Source of the DNA: Acidobacteriota bacterium
GTDB taxonomy: Bacteria; Acidobacteriota; Vicinamibacteria; Vicinamibacterales; UBA2999
Direction of reading: 5' to 3'
Assembly: GCA_016184455.1 (NCBI GenBank)
Contig: JACPCS010000108.1
Coordinates: 1 to 63,620, forward strand
DNA length: 63,620 nucleotides
In this document: in pieces, positions 1-8,492 of the stretch
How the letters are laid out: every line of letters starts with the position of its first letter
Numbering within the stretch: position 1 is the first letter of the stretch
Notes under the pieces: generated by a model
Seen by the model: only the letters and a program-made list of their open reading frames with translations
Told to the model about the DNA's origin: nothing
Databases searched by the model: none
Made by a program: the position numbers and the translations under genes

Positions 1-333
1 CCGGACGTGATGGCGATTCCGCGCATCCGCGGCGGCTATCCGGCGGAGAAGCCGGCCGAAGTGGCCGAGATTCTCATCGGGCAGAGCTCCTCGCCCGGGG
101 ATGTCGTGGCCGATCCTTTTATGGGGTCTGGCAGCGTGGGCGTCGCGGCGGGACGGCTCGGGCGGCGGTTTCTCGGCAACGACATCAATCTTGAAGCCGT
201 GGCCATTGCCGCGCGGCGCCTGAGCGAGTTCGGCGAAGGACGCGTTCCACCCGATCTGCCGGCCGAACCTGCACCCGAGCAGTTCGACCTGCTCGAGGAG
301 GTCCGGCTGAAGCCGGACACGACGTACCCATAA
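1..333 (+). CDS. DNA methyltransferase, C-terminal part (cut by window edge)
   Basis: The frame is open from the first base, so the N-terminus with the expected catalytic (D/S)PP(Y/W) motif lies outside the window. What remains shows the S-adenosylmethionine-binding motif I, DPFMGSGSVGVAA, at about residues 37-49, followed by a D/N-E pair (GNDINLEAV) typical of the binding pocket in beta-class N4-cytosine/N6-adenine methylases, where motif I follows the catalytic motif. The last ten residues (VRLKPDTTYP) are encoded by a dispersed repeat, so the natural C-terminus was probably replaced or extended when the repeat arrived. The stop lies two bases before the next gene, a PD-(D/E)XK nuclease, which suggests a type II restriction-modification pair in which the methylase protects host DNA. 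Methylase assignment is strong; specificity cannot be told. Confidence 0.85.
   Translation, partial: PDVMAIPRIRGGYPAEKPAEVAEILIGQSSSPGDVVADPFMGSGSVGVAAGRLGRRFLGNDINLEAVAIAARRLSEFGEGRVPPDLPAEPAPEQFDLLEEVRLKPDTTYP
300..327 (+). repeat. Dispersed REP-like palindrome, short form
   Basis: The element has a GTCCGGCTgaAGCCGGAC stem followed by a cgacgtac tail. Closely similar copies lie at 1475-1502 and 17909-17936, and longer versions at 8374-8446, 9960-10006 and 56067-56139. This copy forms the 3' end of the methyltransferase gene and supplies its last residues. Confidence 0.85.
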
Positions 334-335
334 GA

Positions 336-803
336 ATGTCGGGCGCTGAATACGCCAACCTGGTCGCGTTGTATCTCGCCAACCGCTTCGGCTCGCGCGG
401 GCTGAAGGTCTACCGCGAGGTCCGCATCGGCAAGACGATCATCGGGAAGGACCGCTGCGTCGACATCTTCTGCGTCAGCGACGACTCGCAGAAGGCGTTC
501 GCCATCGAGTGCAAGTTCCAGGACAGCCAGGGAACGGTCGATGAGAAGATTCCCTACGCCCTCGAGGACGTGCGGTCGCTGCCGATGGCCGGCTGCGTCG
601 CCTACGCGGGCAGCGGCTTCTCCTCGGGCGTCGTGCACATGCTCGCGGCGTCGCCCATTGCCGCCTACTGCCTCCCGGCGCCGGGCCAGTCGACGACGAC
701 CGCCGAGACGCGCGAGCTCGATCACATGCTGGCCGTGCACTTCGGCTGGTGGGACGTGCTCGTCGACAAGCGCCTGCCGATCGCGAGCGAGCGTCTCATC
801 TAG
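336..803 (+). CDS. PD-(D/E)XK superfamily nuclease, putative restriction endonuclease
   Basis: This 155-residue protein has the layout of a restriction-endonuclease-like fold: an N-terminal helix, a strand with an acidic residue (RCVDIFCVSDD, about residues 48-58), then the E-x-K strand AFAIECKFQ at about 64-72. D51, E69 and K71 would form the metal site. A later stretch (CVAYAGSGF) fits the next core strand. It starts at ATG two bases after the methyltransferase stop, so the two genes are almost certainly cotranscribed. I infer the restriction partner of that methylase. A general DNA-processing nuclease of the same fold is the alternative. It is shorter than most type II enzymes, but no motif is missing. 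Confidence 0.6.
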   Translation: MSGAEYANLVALYLANRFGSRGLKVYREVRIGKTIIGKDRCVDIFCVSDDSQKAFAIECKFQDSQGTVDEKIPYALEDVRSLPMAGCVAYAGSGFSSGVVHMLAASPIAAYCLPAPGQSTTTAETRELDHMLAVHFGWWDVLVDKRLPIASERLI

Positions 804-865
804 TGCAACATTCTCGAAGAGCGATACGGAAGCTGACGCCACGGCGGTAGACTGCGGTCGCACCG

Positions 866-1375
866 ATGCCCACGCGTCGTCCGATCGGGATTCTCACCAT
901 TCTGTTCTTCTTCGTTGGGCCCGGAACGGGCGCGGGGCTGATCCCGTACTGGCTGACCCGCTGGGAGGCCCACAGCTGGTACGCCGCCACGATTCCCGCG
1001 CGCATCGTCGGGGTCGCGCTCATCGCTGCCGGCCTGGCCGCGCTCGTCAACTCCTTCTATCTTTTCGTGGCCGAAGGGCGCGGCACGCCGGCGCCGGTGA
1101 TGCCGCCCACGGAGCTCGTCGTCCACGGGCTGTATCGGTACGTGCGGAACCCGATGTACGTGGCGCTCGTCATGATCGTCACGGGGCAGGCGCTGCTGCT
1201 CGGGCGCTTCATCCTGCTCGCGTATGCCGCGGTGCTCTGGGTGGTGTTTCACCTGTTCGTCGTGCTGTACGAGGAGCCGAAGCTGAGGCGGACGTTCGGG
1301 CCGTCCTACGAGGCCTATCGAGCGGCGGTTCCGCGCTGGTGGCCTCGCCCGACGCCGTTCGACGCGGGACGGTGA
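866..1375 (+). CDS. Isoprenylcysteine carboxyl methyltransferase-like membrane protein
   Basis: A 169-residue membrane protein with about four hydrophobic segments (roughly 8-28, 48-70, 94-112 and 115-135). The C-terminal half carries the signature of the ICMT/phospholipid methyltransferase superfamily: LYRYVRNPMY near residues 91-100, then EEPKLRRTFG and YEAYRAAVPRWWP near the end, which together bind S-adenosylmethionine at the membrane face. Bacterial members are usually annotated only as isoprenylcysteine carboxylmethyltransferase family and their substrates are mostly unknown; lipid methylation is possible. It stands 62 bases after the nuclease gene. The family call is firm, the substrate is not known. 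Confidence 0.8.
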   Translation: MPTRRPIGILTILFFFVGPGTGAGLIPYWLTRWEAHSWYAATIPARIVGVALIAAGLAALVNSFYLFVAEGRGTPAPVMPPTELVVHGLYRYVRNPMYVALVMIVTGQALLLGRFILLAYAAVLWVVFHLFVVLYEEPKLRRTFGPSYEAYRAAVPRWWPRPTPFDAGR

Positions 1376-1456
1376 CGTGAGGGGGATGTCGATCAGTCGC
1401 CCTGGTCGAACACGGCGTCAGGGCCGGCGCAGTCGTGAGCGTGGCATACTCGCGGG

Positions 1457-2881
1457 ATGCGGCCTCCGTTGTCAGGTCCGGCTGAAGCCGGACGCTACGT
1501 ACATCTCGCCGCGCTCGTGCTGGCCGCCGCCGCTGCGACGGCGGTCGTGCAGGCGCAGACCGGCCTGTCGCCCGACCGCGCGCTCGCGCGTGAGGTGCTC
1601 GGCGAGCTCATCGCGATCCCCACGACCGCGGAGAACGGCCTGACGCCGAAGGCGGCGCAGGCGATGGCCGACCGCCTGCTCGCGGCAGGATTCCCGAAGG
1701 ACGACGTGCAGGTGCTGACGCTGGCGCCGCGCGTCGGAACGCTGGTGGCGCGGCTCGGCGGCACCGACCGCTCCGCCCGTCCCATCCTGCTGATGGCGCA
1801 CATCGACGTCGTGCCCGCGCGCCGCGAAGACTGGTCGCTCGAGCCCTACACGCTGACCGAGCGCGACGGCTGGTTCTACGGCCGCGGGACGACCGACAAC
1901 AAGGCGGGCGCCGCGATGCTCGTCGCCAACTTCGTCCGCCTCGAGCGGGAGGGGTGGCAGGGGCGCCGCGACCTCGTCATCGCGCTCACCGGCGACGAGG
2001 AGACGACGCAGGCCGGCATCCAGCGGCTGGTGAAGGAGCACCGCACCCTGATCGACGCCGAGCTCGCGCTCAATACCGACTCGGGCGGCATCATCCTGCG
2101 GAACGGGAAGCCCTCGCTCTTCACGATCCAGGCGAGCGAAAAGATCTACGCGGACTTTCAGCTCGAGGCGACCGACGTCGGTGGACACAGCTCGCTCGCG
2201 CGGCCCGACAATCCGATCTACACGCTGGCGGGCGCGCTGCAGCGCATCGGCGCGTATCGGTTTCCGCTCAACGTGACCGAGATCGCACGCCTGTTCTTCC
2301 AGCGCGCGGCACAGGTCGACACGGGCCAGCGGGCGGCCGACATGCGCCGAGTGGCGGCGATGCCGCCGGACCCGGCCGCCGCCGACCGGCTCTCGAAGCA
2401 GCCGTTCTACAACGCGCGGCTGCGCACGACCTGCGTGGCCACGCGGGTCGAGGCGGGCCATGCGAACAACGCGCTGCCACAGACGGCACGCGCGGTCGTC
2501 AACTGCCGCATCCTGCCGGGCGAGCCGACCGCGCCCGTCGAGGCGGCGCTGCGGAAGCTCGCCGGCGATCGCGTGGCCCTCACGGTGCTGAACGCGCCGC
2601 AGGCCAGCCCGCCATCGCCGATCCCGCCCGAGCTGCTCGCGCGCTTCGAGCGCCTGGCCGCCGCGCAGTGGCCGGGCGTGCCGGTGACGCCGGTGATGGA
2701 GGCAGGCGCGACCGACGGCATGTTCACGCGCCTGGCTGGCATTCCCACCTACGCGCCGTCCGCGCGGCCCGAGGATCCAGACGACGTCCGGGCGCACGGC
2801 AAGGACGAACGCCTCGGGGTCGAGGCGTTCTACCAGGCCGCGGAGTTCTGGTACCGGTTGATGAAGGAGTTTGGTAGTTAA
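1457..2881 (+). CDS. M20/M25/M40 family metallohydrolase, exported
   Basis: A dinuclear zinc peptidase or deacylase. Visible metal-site motifs are AHIDVVPA (H115, D117), GRGTTDNK (bridging D147) and TGDEET (catalytic E181, ligand E182); the dimerisation lid contains VGGHSSLARPDNP. From about residue 17 the chain is hydrophobic and ends in VQAQ, a plausible signal peptide, so the product is probably periplasmic. The N-terminal 15 residues are translated from a REP-like repeat (1475-1502); the ancestral start may have been lost, or a GTG at 1517 may be used instead. The length of 474 residues is normal for M20 peptidases. It may hydrolyse dipeptides or acylated amino acids. The gene converges on the next one, sharing four bases at the stops. 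Confidence 0.85.
   Translation: MRPPLSGPAEAGRYVHLAALVLAAAAATAVVQAQTGLSPDRALAREVLGELIAIPTTAENGLTPKAAQAMADRLLAAGFPKDDVQVLTLAPRVGTLVARLGGTDRSARPILLMAHIDVVPARREDWSLEPYTLTERDGWFYGRGTTDNKAGAAMLVANFVRLEREGWQGRRDLVIALTGDEETTQAGIQRLVKEHRTLIDAELALNTDSGGIILRNGKPSLFTIQASEKIYADFQLEATDVGGHSSLARPDNPIYTLAGALQRIGAYRFPLNVTEIARLFFQRAAQVDTGQRAADMRRVAAMPPDPAAADRLSKQPFYNARLRTTCVATRVEAGHANNALPQTARAVVNCRILPGEPTAPVEAALRKLAGDRVALTVLNAPQASPPSPIPPELLARFERLAAAQWPGVPVTPVMEAGATDGMFTRLAGIPTYAPSARPEDPDDVRAHGKDERLGVEAFYQAAEFWYRLMKEFGS
1475..1502 (+). repeat. REP-like palindrome copy inside the 5' end of the M20 gene
   Basis: GTCCGGCTgaAGCCGGAC plus the gctacgtac tail, nearly the same as the copy at 17909-17936. It is read in frame as SGPAEAGRYV immediately before the signal peptide core of the M20 hydrolase, so either translation passes through the repeat or the true start lies just after it. 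Confidence 0.85.
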
Positions 2882-4251
2882 CGTGTGCCGCCGCGCGACG
2901 CCGTGATCTTCCAGATTCGATTGCTGCCGTCGTCGGAGACGAGCAGGCTGCCGTCGGGCGCCACGGTCACGCCGACCGGCCGTCCCCACCGCGAGATCAC
3001 CTCGCCGCCGGAGCCGTCGTCGACGAGGAAGCCGGTCATGAAGTCTTCAATCGCGCCCGGCCGCCCCTTCGCCATCGGGAAGAACACGACCTTGTAGCCG
3101 GAGGCGGTTGACCGGTTCCACGAGCCGTGCAGCGCGACGAACCCGCCAGTGCGGTAGCGCGCGGGGAACTGCGTGCCGGTGTAGAACGTGATGCCGAGCG
3201 CGGCCGAGTGCGCCGGGATCAGCACGTCGGGCACAAGCGCCTTCTTGACGAGCTCGGGGAACGCGCCCACGTAGCGCGGGTCGTAGTTGGACCCGATGTA
3301 CGAGTACGGCCACCCGTAGAAGCCGCCGTCCTTCACCGACGTGGCGTAGTCGGGCACCAGATCGTCGCCCAGGTTGTCGCGCTCGTTCATCGCGGTCCAG
3401 AGAATGTCCGCGCCGGGCTGCCACGCCAGACCGACGGGGTTCCGAATGCCGGACGCGAACACGCGGTAGCCGGAGCCGTCCGGATTGAACTCGAGAATCG
3501 CCGCGCGCCGGCAGTCCTCGCCTGCGTTGTTGTTCGACTGCGAGCCCACCGACATGTACAGCTTCGTGCCCGCACGGTTGAAGACGATGTTGCGCGTCGA
3601 GTGGCCGCCGACGGGCAGATCGAGGAGCTTTTCGGGTTCGCCCTGCGCCTTCAGGTCGCCGTTCGTGTACTTGAAGCGCACGAGCGACCCGGTGTTGCCC
3701 ACATAGAGATAGCCGTCGTGAAACGCCATGCCGAACGGGGCGGCGACGGTGCCCGGTCCGCGATTGTTGAAGGGGGGCGGCGGCACGCACGCCGGAGCCG
3801 AGGCGCCAAGAATCGGCCCGTTCACCGCTGGGTTCACCGCCGGCGGTGGGCCGCTCGTCCGCCCCGCCGGCTGACCGCCGCGCCCGGCGGGAGGCTCACC
3901 CTGCGCGTACACGCCGCGTGCCTCGAAGACGCCGTCGTTACTGGTATCGCGCAGCACGGTGATGCTGTTGCTCGCGGGTGAGCTGACGAACAGGTCGCCG
4001 TTCGGCGCGTAGACCATCATGCGCGGCACCGGCAGCTCGGCATAGACGCTGACGGTGAACCCCTCGGGCACCACCGGCATCGCGCTCGACGGCCGCTCCA
4101 CGAGCGCGCCGCGGTTCGGCGTCGCGGGGCCGATGGCCGCCAGCTTGCCCGCCTGCGGCTGCGGCGGGGTGGTGCCCCGCTGCGCGATGACTACGCTGTA
4201 GAAGGACAGAATCCCGATACCAAGCACGCTCAGAATCCGCGCTGACTTCAT
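2878..4251 (-). CDS. Sorbosone/glucose dehydrogenase-like beta-propeller, exported
   Basis: A 457-residue secreted propeller of the L-sorbosone dehydrogenase/PQQ-dependent sugar dehydrogenase family. I chose the ATG at 4251 because it begins a signal peptide (MKSARILSVLGIGILSFYS, cleavage after VIAQ); reading further upstream adds non-hydrophobic sequence. Family features include the blade motifs LPVGGHSTRNIVF, MSVGSQSNN, FASGIRNPVGLAW and DDGSNRIWKI, and a late HGSWNRS motif. A Pro/Gly/Arg-rich stretch near residues 105-135 is a linker. Members of this fold may oxidise sugars or aldehydes with PQQ in the periplasm, but many carry no proven activity. It is transcribed divergently from the dienelactone hydrolase gene. 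Confidence 0.8.
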   Translation of the reverse strand: MKSARILSVLGIGILSFYSVVIAQRGTTPPQPQAGKLAAIGPATPNRGALVERPSSAMPVVPEGFTVSVYAELPVPRMMVYAPNGDLFVSSPASNSITVLRDTSNDGVFEARGVYAQGEPPAGRGGQPAGRTSGPPPAVNPAVNGPILGASAPACVPPPPFNNRGPGTVAAPFGMAFHDGYLYVGNTGSLVRFKYTNGDLKAQGEPEKLLDLPVGGHSTRNIVFNRAGTKLYMSVGSQSNNNAGEDCRRAAILEFNPDGSGYRVFASGIRNPVGLAWQPGADILWTAMNERDNLGDDLVPDYATSVKDGGFYGWPYSYIGSNYDPRYVGAFPELVKKALVPDVLIPAHSAALGITFYTGTQFPARYRTGGFVALHGSWNRSTASGYKVVFFPMAKGRPGAIEDFMTGFLVDDGSGGEVISRWGRPVGVTVAPDGSLLVSDDGSNRIWKITASRGGTR

Positions 4252-4370
4252 GCATGTACTCCTGTGGTCATCATGATATCCTCCGCCGCACGTTTTCATG
4301 TCGATTTCGGCGGGTCCGCCGCGACGGAGCCTCCCCGTGCGGCCGCACCCGCCCTGCAGAGGAGCGTGCC

Positions 4371-5273
4371 ATGGAGACGACGACACAGCCGTTGCCGCAA
4401 GAGGCCATCGAGGCGTACAACCTGTTCATCCACGGGCACATCGACCGCCGGGCGTTCCTGGATCGCGTGAAGAAGGTGGCTGTCTCCACGACCGCGGCCG
4501 CCGCGATCGTCGACCAGCTGATGCCGAACTACGCCGCCGCGCAGCAGGTGGCGCCGACCGATCCGCGCATTCGCGCATCGTACGAGACCGTGCCGTCGCC
4601 GCAGGGGAACGGCAGCATCCGCGGTCTGCTCGTGAGGCCGGCCAGTGCCGGGACCAACCGCCTGCCCGCCGTGCTCGTCGTCCACGAGAATCGCGGCCTC
4701 AACCCGCACATCGAGGACGTCGCGCGCCGTCTGGCGATCGAGAACTTCATGGCGTTCGCGCCCGACGGTCTCACGTCGGTCGGGGGCTATCCAGGCGACG
4801 ACGAGAAGGGCGGCGCGCTGTTCGGGAAGGTGGATCGGGGGAAGATGGCGGAGGACCTCTATGCGGCAGCGATGTGGCTGAAGAAGCGCGCCGACAGCAC
4901 CGGTCGACTCGGCGTGACCGGTTTCTGCTTCGGCGGCGGCATCGCCAATGCGCTCGCGGTTCGCATGGGTCCGGACCTGCTGGCCGCGGTGCCGTACTAC
5001 GGCGGCGCGCCGCCGGCGGCGGACGTGCCGAAGATCAAGGCGGCCGTGCTCGTGCATCACGGCGCCACCGACACGCGGCTCGTCGAGGGGTGGCCGGAGT
5101 ACGAGCGGGCGCTGAAGGCGGCCGGGGTGATGTACGAAGGCTACATCTATCCCGGCGCCGGGCACGGCTTCAACAACGACGCAACGCCGCCGCGCTACAA
5201 CAAGGCTGCGGCCGAGCTCGCGTGGAAGCGCACGGTCGCCTGGTTCAACACATACGTGCGCGCGACGAGTTAG
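4371..5273 (+). CDS. Dienelactone hydrolase family protein
   Basis: A 300-residue alpha/beta hydrolase. The triad is visible as C186 in the nucleophile elbow GFCFGGG, D234 in HGATDTR and H265 in GAGHGFNND, matching carboxymethylenebutenolidase-type enzymes, which use Cys in place of Ser. The N-terminus has DRRAFLDRVKKVAVS followed by an alanine-rich hydrophobic run to about residue 58, which resembles a Tat signal, so export is likely. The ATG at 4371 has a GGAG Shine-Dalgarno nine bases upstream; longer forms starting near 4254 would put non-signal sequence in front. The physiological lactone or ester substrate is unknown. The upstream gap (4252-4370) must hold the promoters of two divergent genes. 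Confidence 0.85.
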   Translation: METTTQPLPQEAIEAYNLFIHGHIDRRAFLDRVKKVAVSTTAAAAIVDQLMPNYAAAQQVAPTDPRIRASYETVPSPQGNGSIRGLLVRPASAGTNRLPAVLVVHENRGLNPHIEDVARRLAIENFMAFAPDGLTSVGGYPGDDEKGGALFGKVDRGKMAEDLYAAAMWLKKRADSTGRLGVTGFCFGGGIANALAVRMGPDLLAAVPYYGGAPPAADVPKIKAAVLVHHGATDTRLVEGWPEYERALKAAGVMYEGYIYPGAGHGFNNDATPPRYNKAAAELAWKRTVAWFNTYVRATS

Positions 5274-5337
5274 GTCGGGCTTCAACGGGCCACGGAGTCA
5301 CCGTCATGCCTCTGTGGCCGTCGCTCTCGAGGCATGG

Positions 5338-6060
5338 TCACGCCGGCAGCGCGAGTGCAGGCAGACCCGGTGTGGCGAAGATCATTTCGGTGATCGCCTT
5401 GATGCTCCGGTTGCCGTACCGGAACGGCACGATGAGCCGGAGCGGCGCGCCGTGCCGCGGCGGAATCGGCTCGTTGTTCATCAGCCACGCCAGCATCACC
5501 TGGGGATGCCGTAATGTCGTCATCGGCTCGTCCACGTAGTGGCGATCCGACGCGATCAACCGGCAATAATGCGCGCCGGGCACGAGGCCCAGCAGGTCGG
5601 CGAAGTCGCTGAATCGCACGCCGGTCCATGTGACGATGCCGCGGGGATTTGGGGCGCCGCACTGCAGCAGGAACGTGTGCGAGACACGCGGCAGCTTTTC
5701 CAGATCTTCGAAGCGCAGCGTCCCGGCCAGCCTGCCGAGCCCGCGCGTATCGATCTTGATTGCCATCTTCCGGTAGTCGAACTCGATTGCCGGCGCCTGG
5801 CGGTTTGGCGTGCGCCACATCAGCGGGTCGGTGATTGGTCCCGCCGCGCTCTCCGGATGCTCCGGCGCGGAGCCATCCGGATTGAGCGGCAGAGGCGCCG
5901 GAAAGCCGGGCCGCAGCGGCCGCTCGACGAGGCGATCCGGCCACGGCTCCTGGGCCTGGGCCGCCTGCGCCTCCAGAACCTCCGGCGTCAGCACGCCCGA
6001 CAGCCCCGCCAGTGTGGCTCCCGAAATGCTGCAAATCGCGTCGCGTCGTGAGACTGGCAT
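5338..6060 (-). CDS. Molybdopterin-dependent oxidoreductase (sulfite oxidase/MsrP fold)
   Basis: A 240-residue protein with an oxidoreductase molybdopterin-binding domain. The Mo-ligating cysteine is C134 in LLQCGAPNPRG, and the flanking WTGVRFSDF segment and the MNNEPIPPRHGAPLRL motif are typical of the family. It starts at ATG 6060 with an AGGAGAGG ribosome site just upstream; the N-terminus SRRDAICSISGATLAG is a short twin-arginine signal, so the cofactor-loaded enzyme should be periplasmic. The C-terminal dimerisation domain of true sulfite oxidase is absent, as in MsrP/YedY. No heme partner (MsrQ) is next to it, so the electron acceptor is unknown. It is divergent from the transporter gene at 6126, sharing a 65-base gap. 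Confidence 0.82.
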   Translation of the reverse strand: MPVSRRDAICSISGATLAGLSGVLTPEVLEAQAAQAQEPWPDRLVERPLRPGFPAPLPLNPDGSAPEHPESAAGPITDPLMWRTPNRQAPAIEFDYRKMAIKIDTRGLGRLAGTLRFEDLEKLPRVSHTFLLQCGAPNPRGIVTWTGVRFSDFADLLGLVPGAHYCRLIASDRHYVDEPMTTLRHPQVMLAWLMNNEPIPPRHGAPLRLIVPFRYGNRSIKAITEMIFATPGLPALALPA

Positions 6061-6125
6061 GTTCGCCTCTCCTGTGAGGCCCGATTGTAAACCCACCGGA
6101 CAATTGGGTGTAGGATCTGCCCCCT

Positions 6126-7430
6126 ATGGAAGCCACTGTCGCGACCCATCCGCCCGCCGCCGCGTCCGTCGCCCGTCCGAAGCCGTTCTACCGCACGCTG
6201 TGGGGCCAGGTCCTCATCGGCGTCGCGCTCGCGATCGTCCTCGGCTACGCCTCCCCCGAGACCGGCGAGGCGATGCAGCCGCTCGGCACCGCGTTCATCC
6301 GGCTCATCACGATGGTGATCACGCTCGTCATTTTCACCACCATCGTCACCGGCATCGCCGGTATGGAGAACATGGCGAAGATCGGGCGCGTCGGCGGCAA
6401 GGCGCTCATCTACTTCGAGGTGATGACGACGATCGCGCTCCTCGTCGGCCTGGTGATCGGCATCCTCACGGTCCCCGGCGGCGGCTTCAACGCGGATCCC
6501 GCGTCGCTCGACGCGGGCGCCGTGGCCAATTATGCGGGCGCAGCGAAAGCGCAGACGGTCACCGACTACCTGCTGCAGATCATCCCGGCGACGGTGATCG
6601 ACGCGTTCGCGCGCGGCAACATCCTCAGCGTCGTACTGATCTCGCTGCTGTTCGGCTTCGCGCTCTCGGCGCTCGGCCCGCGGGGCCGGCCGGTCGTCGA
6701 GGTCCTCGACGGCCTCACGCACATGGTCTTCGGCGTGATCAATATCGTGATGCGCTTCGCGCCGATCGGCGCCTTCGGCGCGATGGCGTTCACGGTCGGA
6801 CGCTACGGCCTGAGCTCGCTGGGACCGCTCGCGCAGCTGATCGTGACCGTCTGGGTGACGAGCATTCTCTTCGTGCTGATCGCGCTCGGCGCGGTGGCGG
6901 CGCTTGCCGGCTTCAGCATCATCCGGTTTTTGAAATACATCCGCGAGGAGATCGTGCTGGTGCTCTCGCTGAGCTCCTCCGATCCGGCGCTGCCGTCGCT
7001 CATGACCAAGCTCGAGCGGCTCGGCTGCTCGAAGGGCGTCGTCGGCCTGGTGACGCCGACCGGCTACATGTTCAACCCCGAGGGGAGCTGCATCTACATG
7101 ATGCTGGCGGCGGTCTTCGTGGCGCAGGCGACGAACACGCCTCTCACGACCACGCAGTACGTGTCGCTCCTTGCGGTCGGTGCCCTGACGCACAAGGGGG
7201 CTGCCGGCGTGCAGGGCGCCGCGTTCATCGCGCTGGTCGGCACGCTGCTCGTGGTACCCAGTATTCCCGTGGCGGGGATGGCGCTCATCCTCGGGGTGGA
7301 CCGGTTCATGAGCATGTGCCGGGCCACCATGAACATGCTGTGCAACGGGGTGGCGACGGTCGTCATCGCGCGGTGGGAGAAGGAGATCGACGCGGACACG
7401 CTCCGCGCCAACCTCGCGTCGTTGACCTGA
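6126..7430 (+). CDS. Dicarboxylate/amino acid:cation symporter (DctA-like)
   Basis: A 434-residue inner-membrane transporter of the DAACS family, which imports C4-dicarboxylates or acidic amino acids with Na+ or H+. The first transmembrane segment is at about 20-40. The serine-rich hairpin LSLSSSDPALPSL and the substrate motif region GYMFNPEGSCIYM are present; the usual form is NLDGT or NMDGT, so the aspartate is a glutamate and the leucine a proline here, which may change cation or substrate preference. The C-terminal RATMNMLCNGVATVVIARWE matches the family. It stands alone between a molybdoenzyme and a dehydrogenase. Family certain; substrate inferred. Confidence 0.9.
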   Translation: MEATVATHPPAAASVARPKPFYRTLWGQVLIGVALAIVLGYASPETGEAMQPLGTAFIRLITMVITLVIFTTIVTGIAGMENMAKIGRVGGKALIYFEVMTTIALLVGLVIGILTVPGGGFNADPASLDAGAVANYAGAAKAQTVTDYLLQIIPATVIDAFARGNILSVVLISLLFGFALSALGPRGRPVVEVLDGLTHMVFGVINIVMRFAPIGAFGAMAFTVGRYGLSSLGPLAQLIVTVWVTSILFVLIALGAVAALAGFSIIRFLKYIREEIVLVLSLSSSDPALPSLMTKLERLGCSKGVVGLVTPTGYMFNPEGSCIYMMLAAVFVAQATNTPLTTTQYVSLLAVGALTHKGAAGVQGAAFIALVGTLLVVPSIPVAGMALILGVDRFMSMCRATMNMLCNGVATVVIARWEKEIDADTLRANLASLT

Positions 7431-7462
7431 GGTCCCTCTACAGCCCGGACGCCACGTACGCC

Positions 7463-8350
7463 CTACGGTCGGGCCTTGACGCCCGACATCTCGGCGAGCA
7501 CGTCGAACAGCACGGCGAAGTCCTGCGCGTTCAGCCCCATCCCACGCGCGGCGGTGAGGAACGTATTGGTCACCGTCGTCGTCGGCAGCGGGACGCCGAG
7601 CCGCTCGCCCATCTCGATCGCCAGGTTCATGTCCTTCTGCATCATGTCGCAGTTGAACCAGGCCTCGTCGGGCATCTTCAGCACGAACGGCCCGCGGTAC
7701 TGCACCATCGGCGACGCGATCACGCTGTGCAGCAGCACGTCGACGGCGGTCTCGCGCGTGATGCCGCTCTTTTCCGCCAGCAGCACGCCCTCGCTGAAGG
7801 CGAGCATCTGCACGGCGAGGCTGAGGTTCGTCGCGATCTTGAGCGCGAGCGCGAGGCCGTTGTCGCCGACGTGCGTCACCTTCGGTCCGATGTCCTGCAG
7901 CACCGGGAGCGCCTTGCCGAACGCCTCCTTCGAGCCGCCCACCATGACCGAGAGTTTTCCCTGCTGCAGCGTGATCACGCTGCCCGAGACGGGCGCGTCG
8001 AGCATCTCGGCGCCGGTCCCTTTCACCAGGTCGACGAGCTCGCGGTTGGTCGCCGGGGAGATCGTGCTCATGTCGATCAGCACCTTGCCGGGCTCGAGCG
8101 CGCCGAGCACGCCACCGGGTCCCTCGACGACCGCCTTCACGGCCTTCCCATTGGCCAGCATGGTGAAGATGAGATCCGCCGACCTGGCGACGTCGCGCGG
8201 TGTGTCGGCCCACTGCATGCCCGCCTTGACCAGCCACTCCGCCCTCGCGCGGGTGCGGTTGTAGCCGACCACCGTGTGACCCTTGTCAAGCAGTCGCTTG
8301 ACCATGTTGCCGCCCATCGTGCCGAGGCCGATGTATCCGAGATGAGCCAT
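7463..8350 (-). CDS. NAD(P)-dependent beta-hydroxyacid dehydrogenase (3-hydroxyisobutyrate dehydrogenase-like)
   Basis: The N-terminal Rossmann motif YIGLGTMGGNM (residues 6-16), substrate motif DAPVSGS (118-124) and catalytic Lys171 in ALKIATN are all intact in this 295-residue protein. The family includes 3-hydroxyisobutyrate, tartronate-semialdehyde and glyoxylate/succinic-semialdehyde reductases; the sequence alone does not decide which. ATG 8350 is preceded by a clear AAAGGAG site. Its 3' end lies in a small repeat-like GTCGGGC/GCCCGAC palindrome, and a long REP-like element lies upstream at 8374-8446. Cytosolic. It converges on the symporter gene. Confidence 0.85.
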   Translation of the reverse strand: MAHLGYIGLGTMGGNMVKRLLDKGHTVVGYNRTRARAEWLVKAGMQWADTPRDVARSADLIFTMLANGKAVKAVVEGPGGVLGALEPGKVLIDMSTISPATNRELVDLVKGTGAEMLDAPVSGSVITLQQGKLSVMVGGSKEAFGKALPVLQDIGPKVTHVGDNGLALALKIATNLSLAVQMLAFSEGVLLAEKSGITRETAVDVLLHSVIASPMVQYRGPFVLKMPDEAWFNCDMMQKDMNLAIEMGERLGVPLPTTTVTNTFLTAARGMGLNAQDFAVLFDVLAEMSGVKARP

Positions 8351-8373
8351 CGCGCTCCTTTCTCTGCTCCGCT

Positions 8374-8446
8374 GGTCCGGCTGCCCTTCGGCGACGCTCA
8401 GGGCACCCCGAGCGATGGTCGAGGGGTGAAGCCGGACGGTACGTAC
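8374..8446 (+). repeat. REP-like element, long form
   Basis: It begins GGTCCGGCTGCCCTTCGGC, passes through a CTCAGGGCACCCCGAG arm and closes with GGGGTGAAGCCGGAC then ggtacgtac. The outer stem is the same as in the 28-base short form, with a second hairpin inserted in the loop. It fills the divergent gap between the dehydrogenase at 7463-8350 and the SDR at 8493. A near copy lies inverted at 56067-56139. Confidence 0.85.
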
Positions 8447-8492
8447 TGTGGGCACCAGGGATTCGCGCGGGCAGATAGGTTACGCTGAATCA

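Noticed and set aside
1377..1643. Open frame overlapping the start of the M20 gene
   Set aside because: Arg/Pro-rich translation that includes the REP-like repeat; the M20 frame is far better supported.
6061..6125. Candidate promoter between the molybdoenzyme and symporter genes (TTGTAA and TAGGAT, with an ACCCA/TGGGT pair)
   Set aside because: Spacing does not fit a sigma-70 promoter for either gene, and short motifs like these are common by chance.
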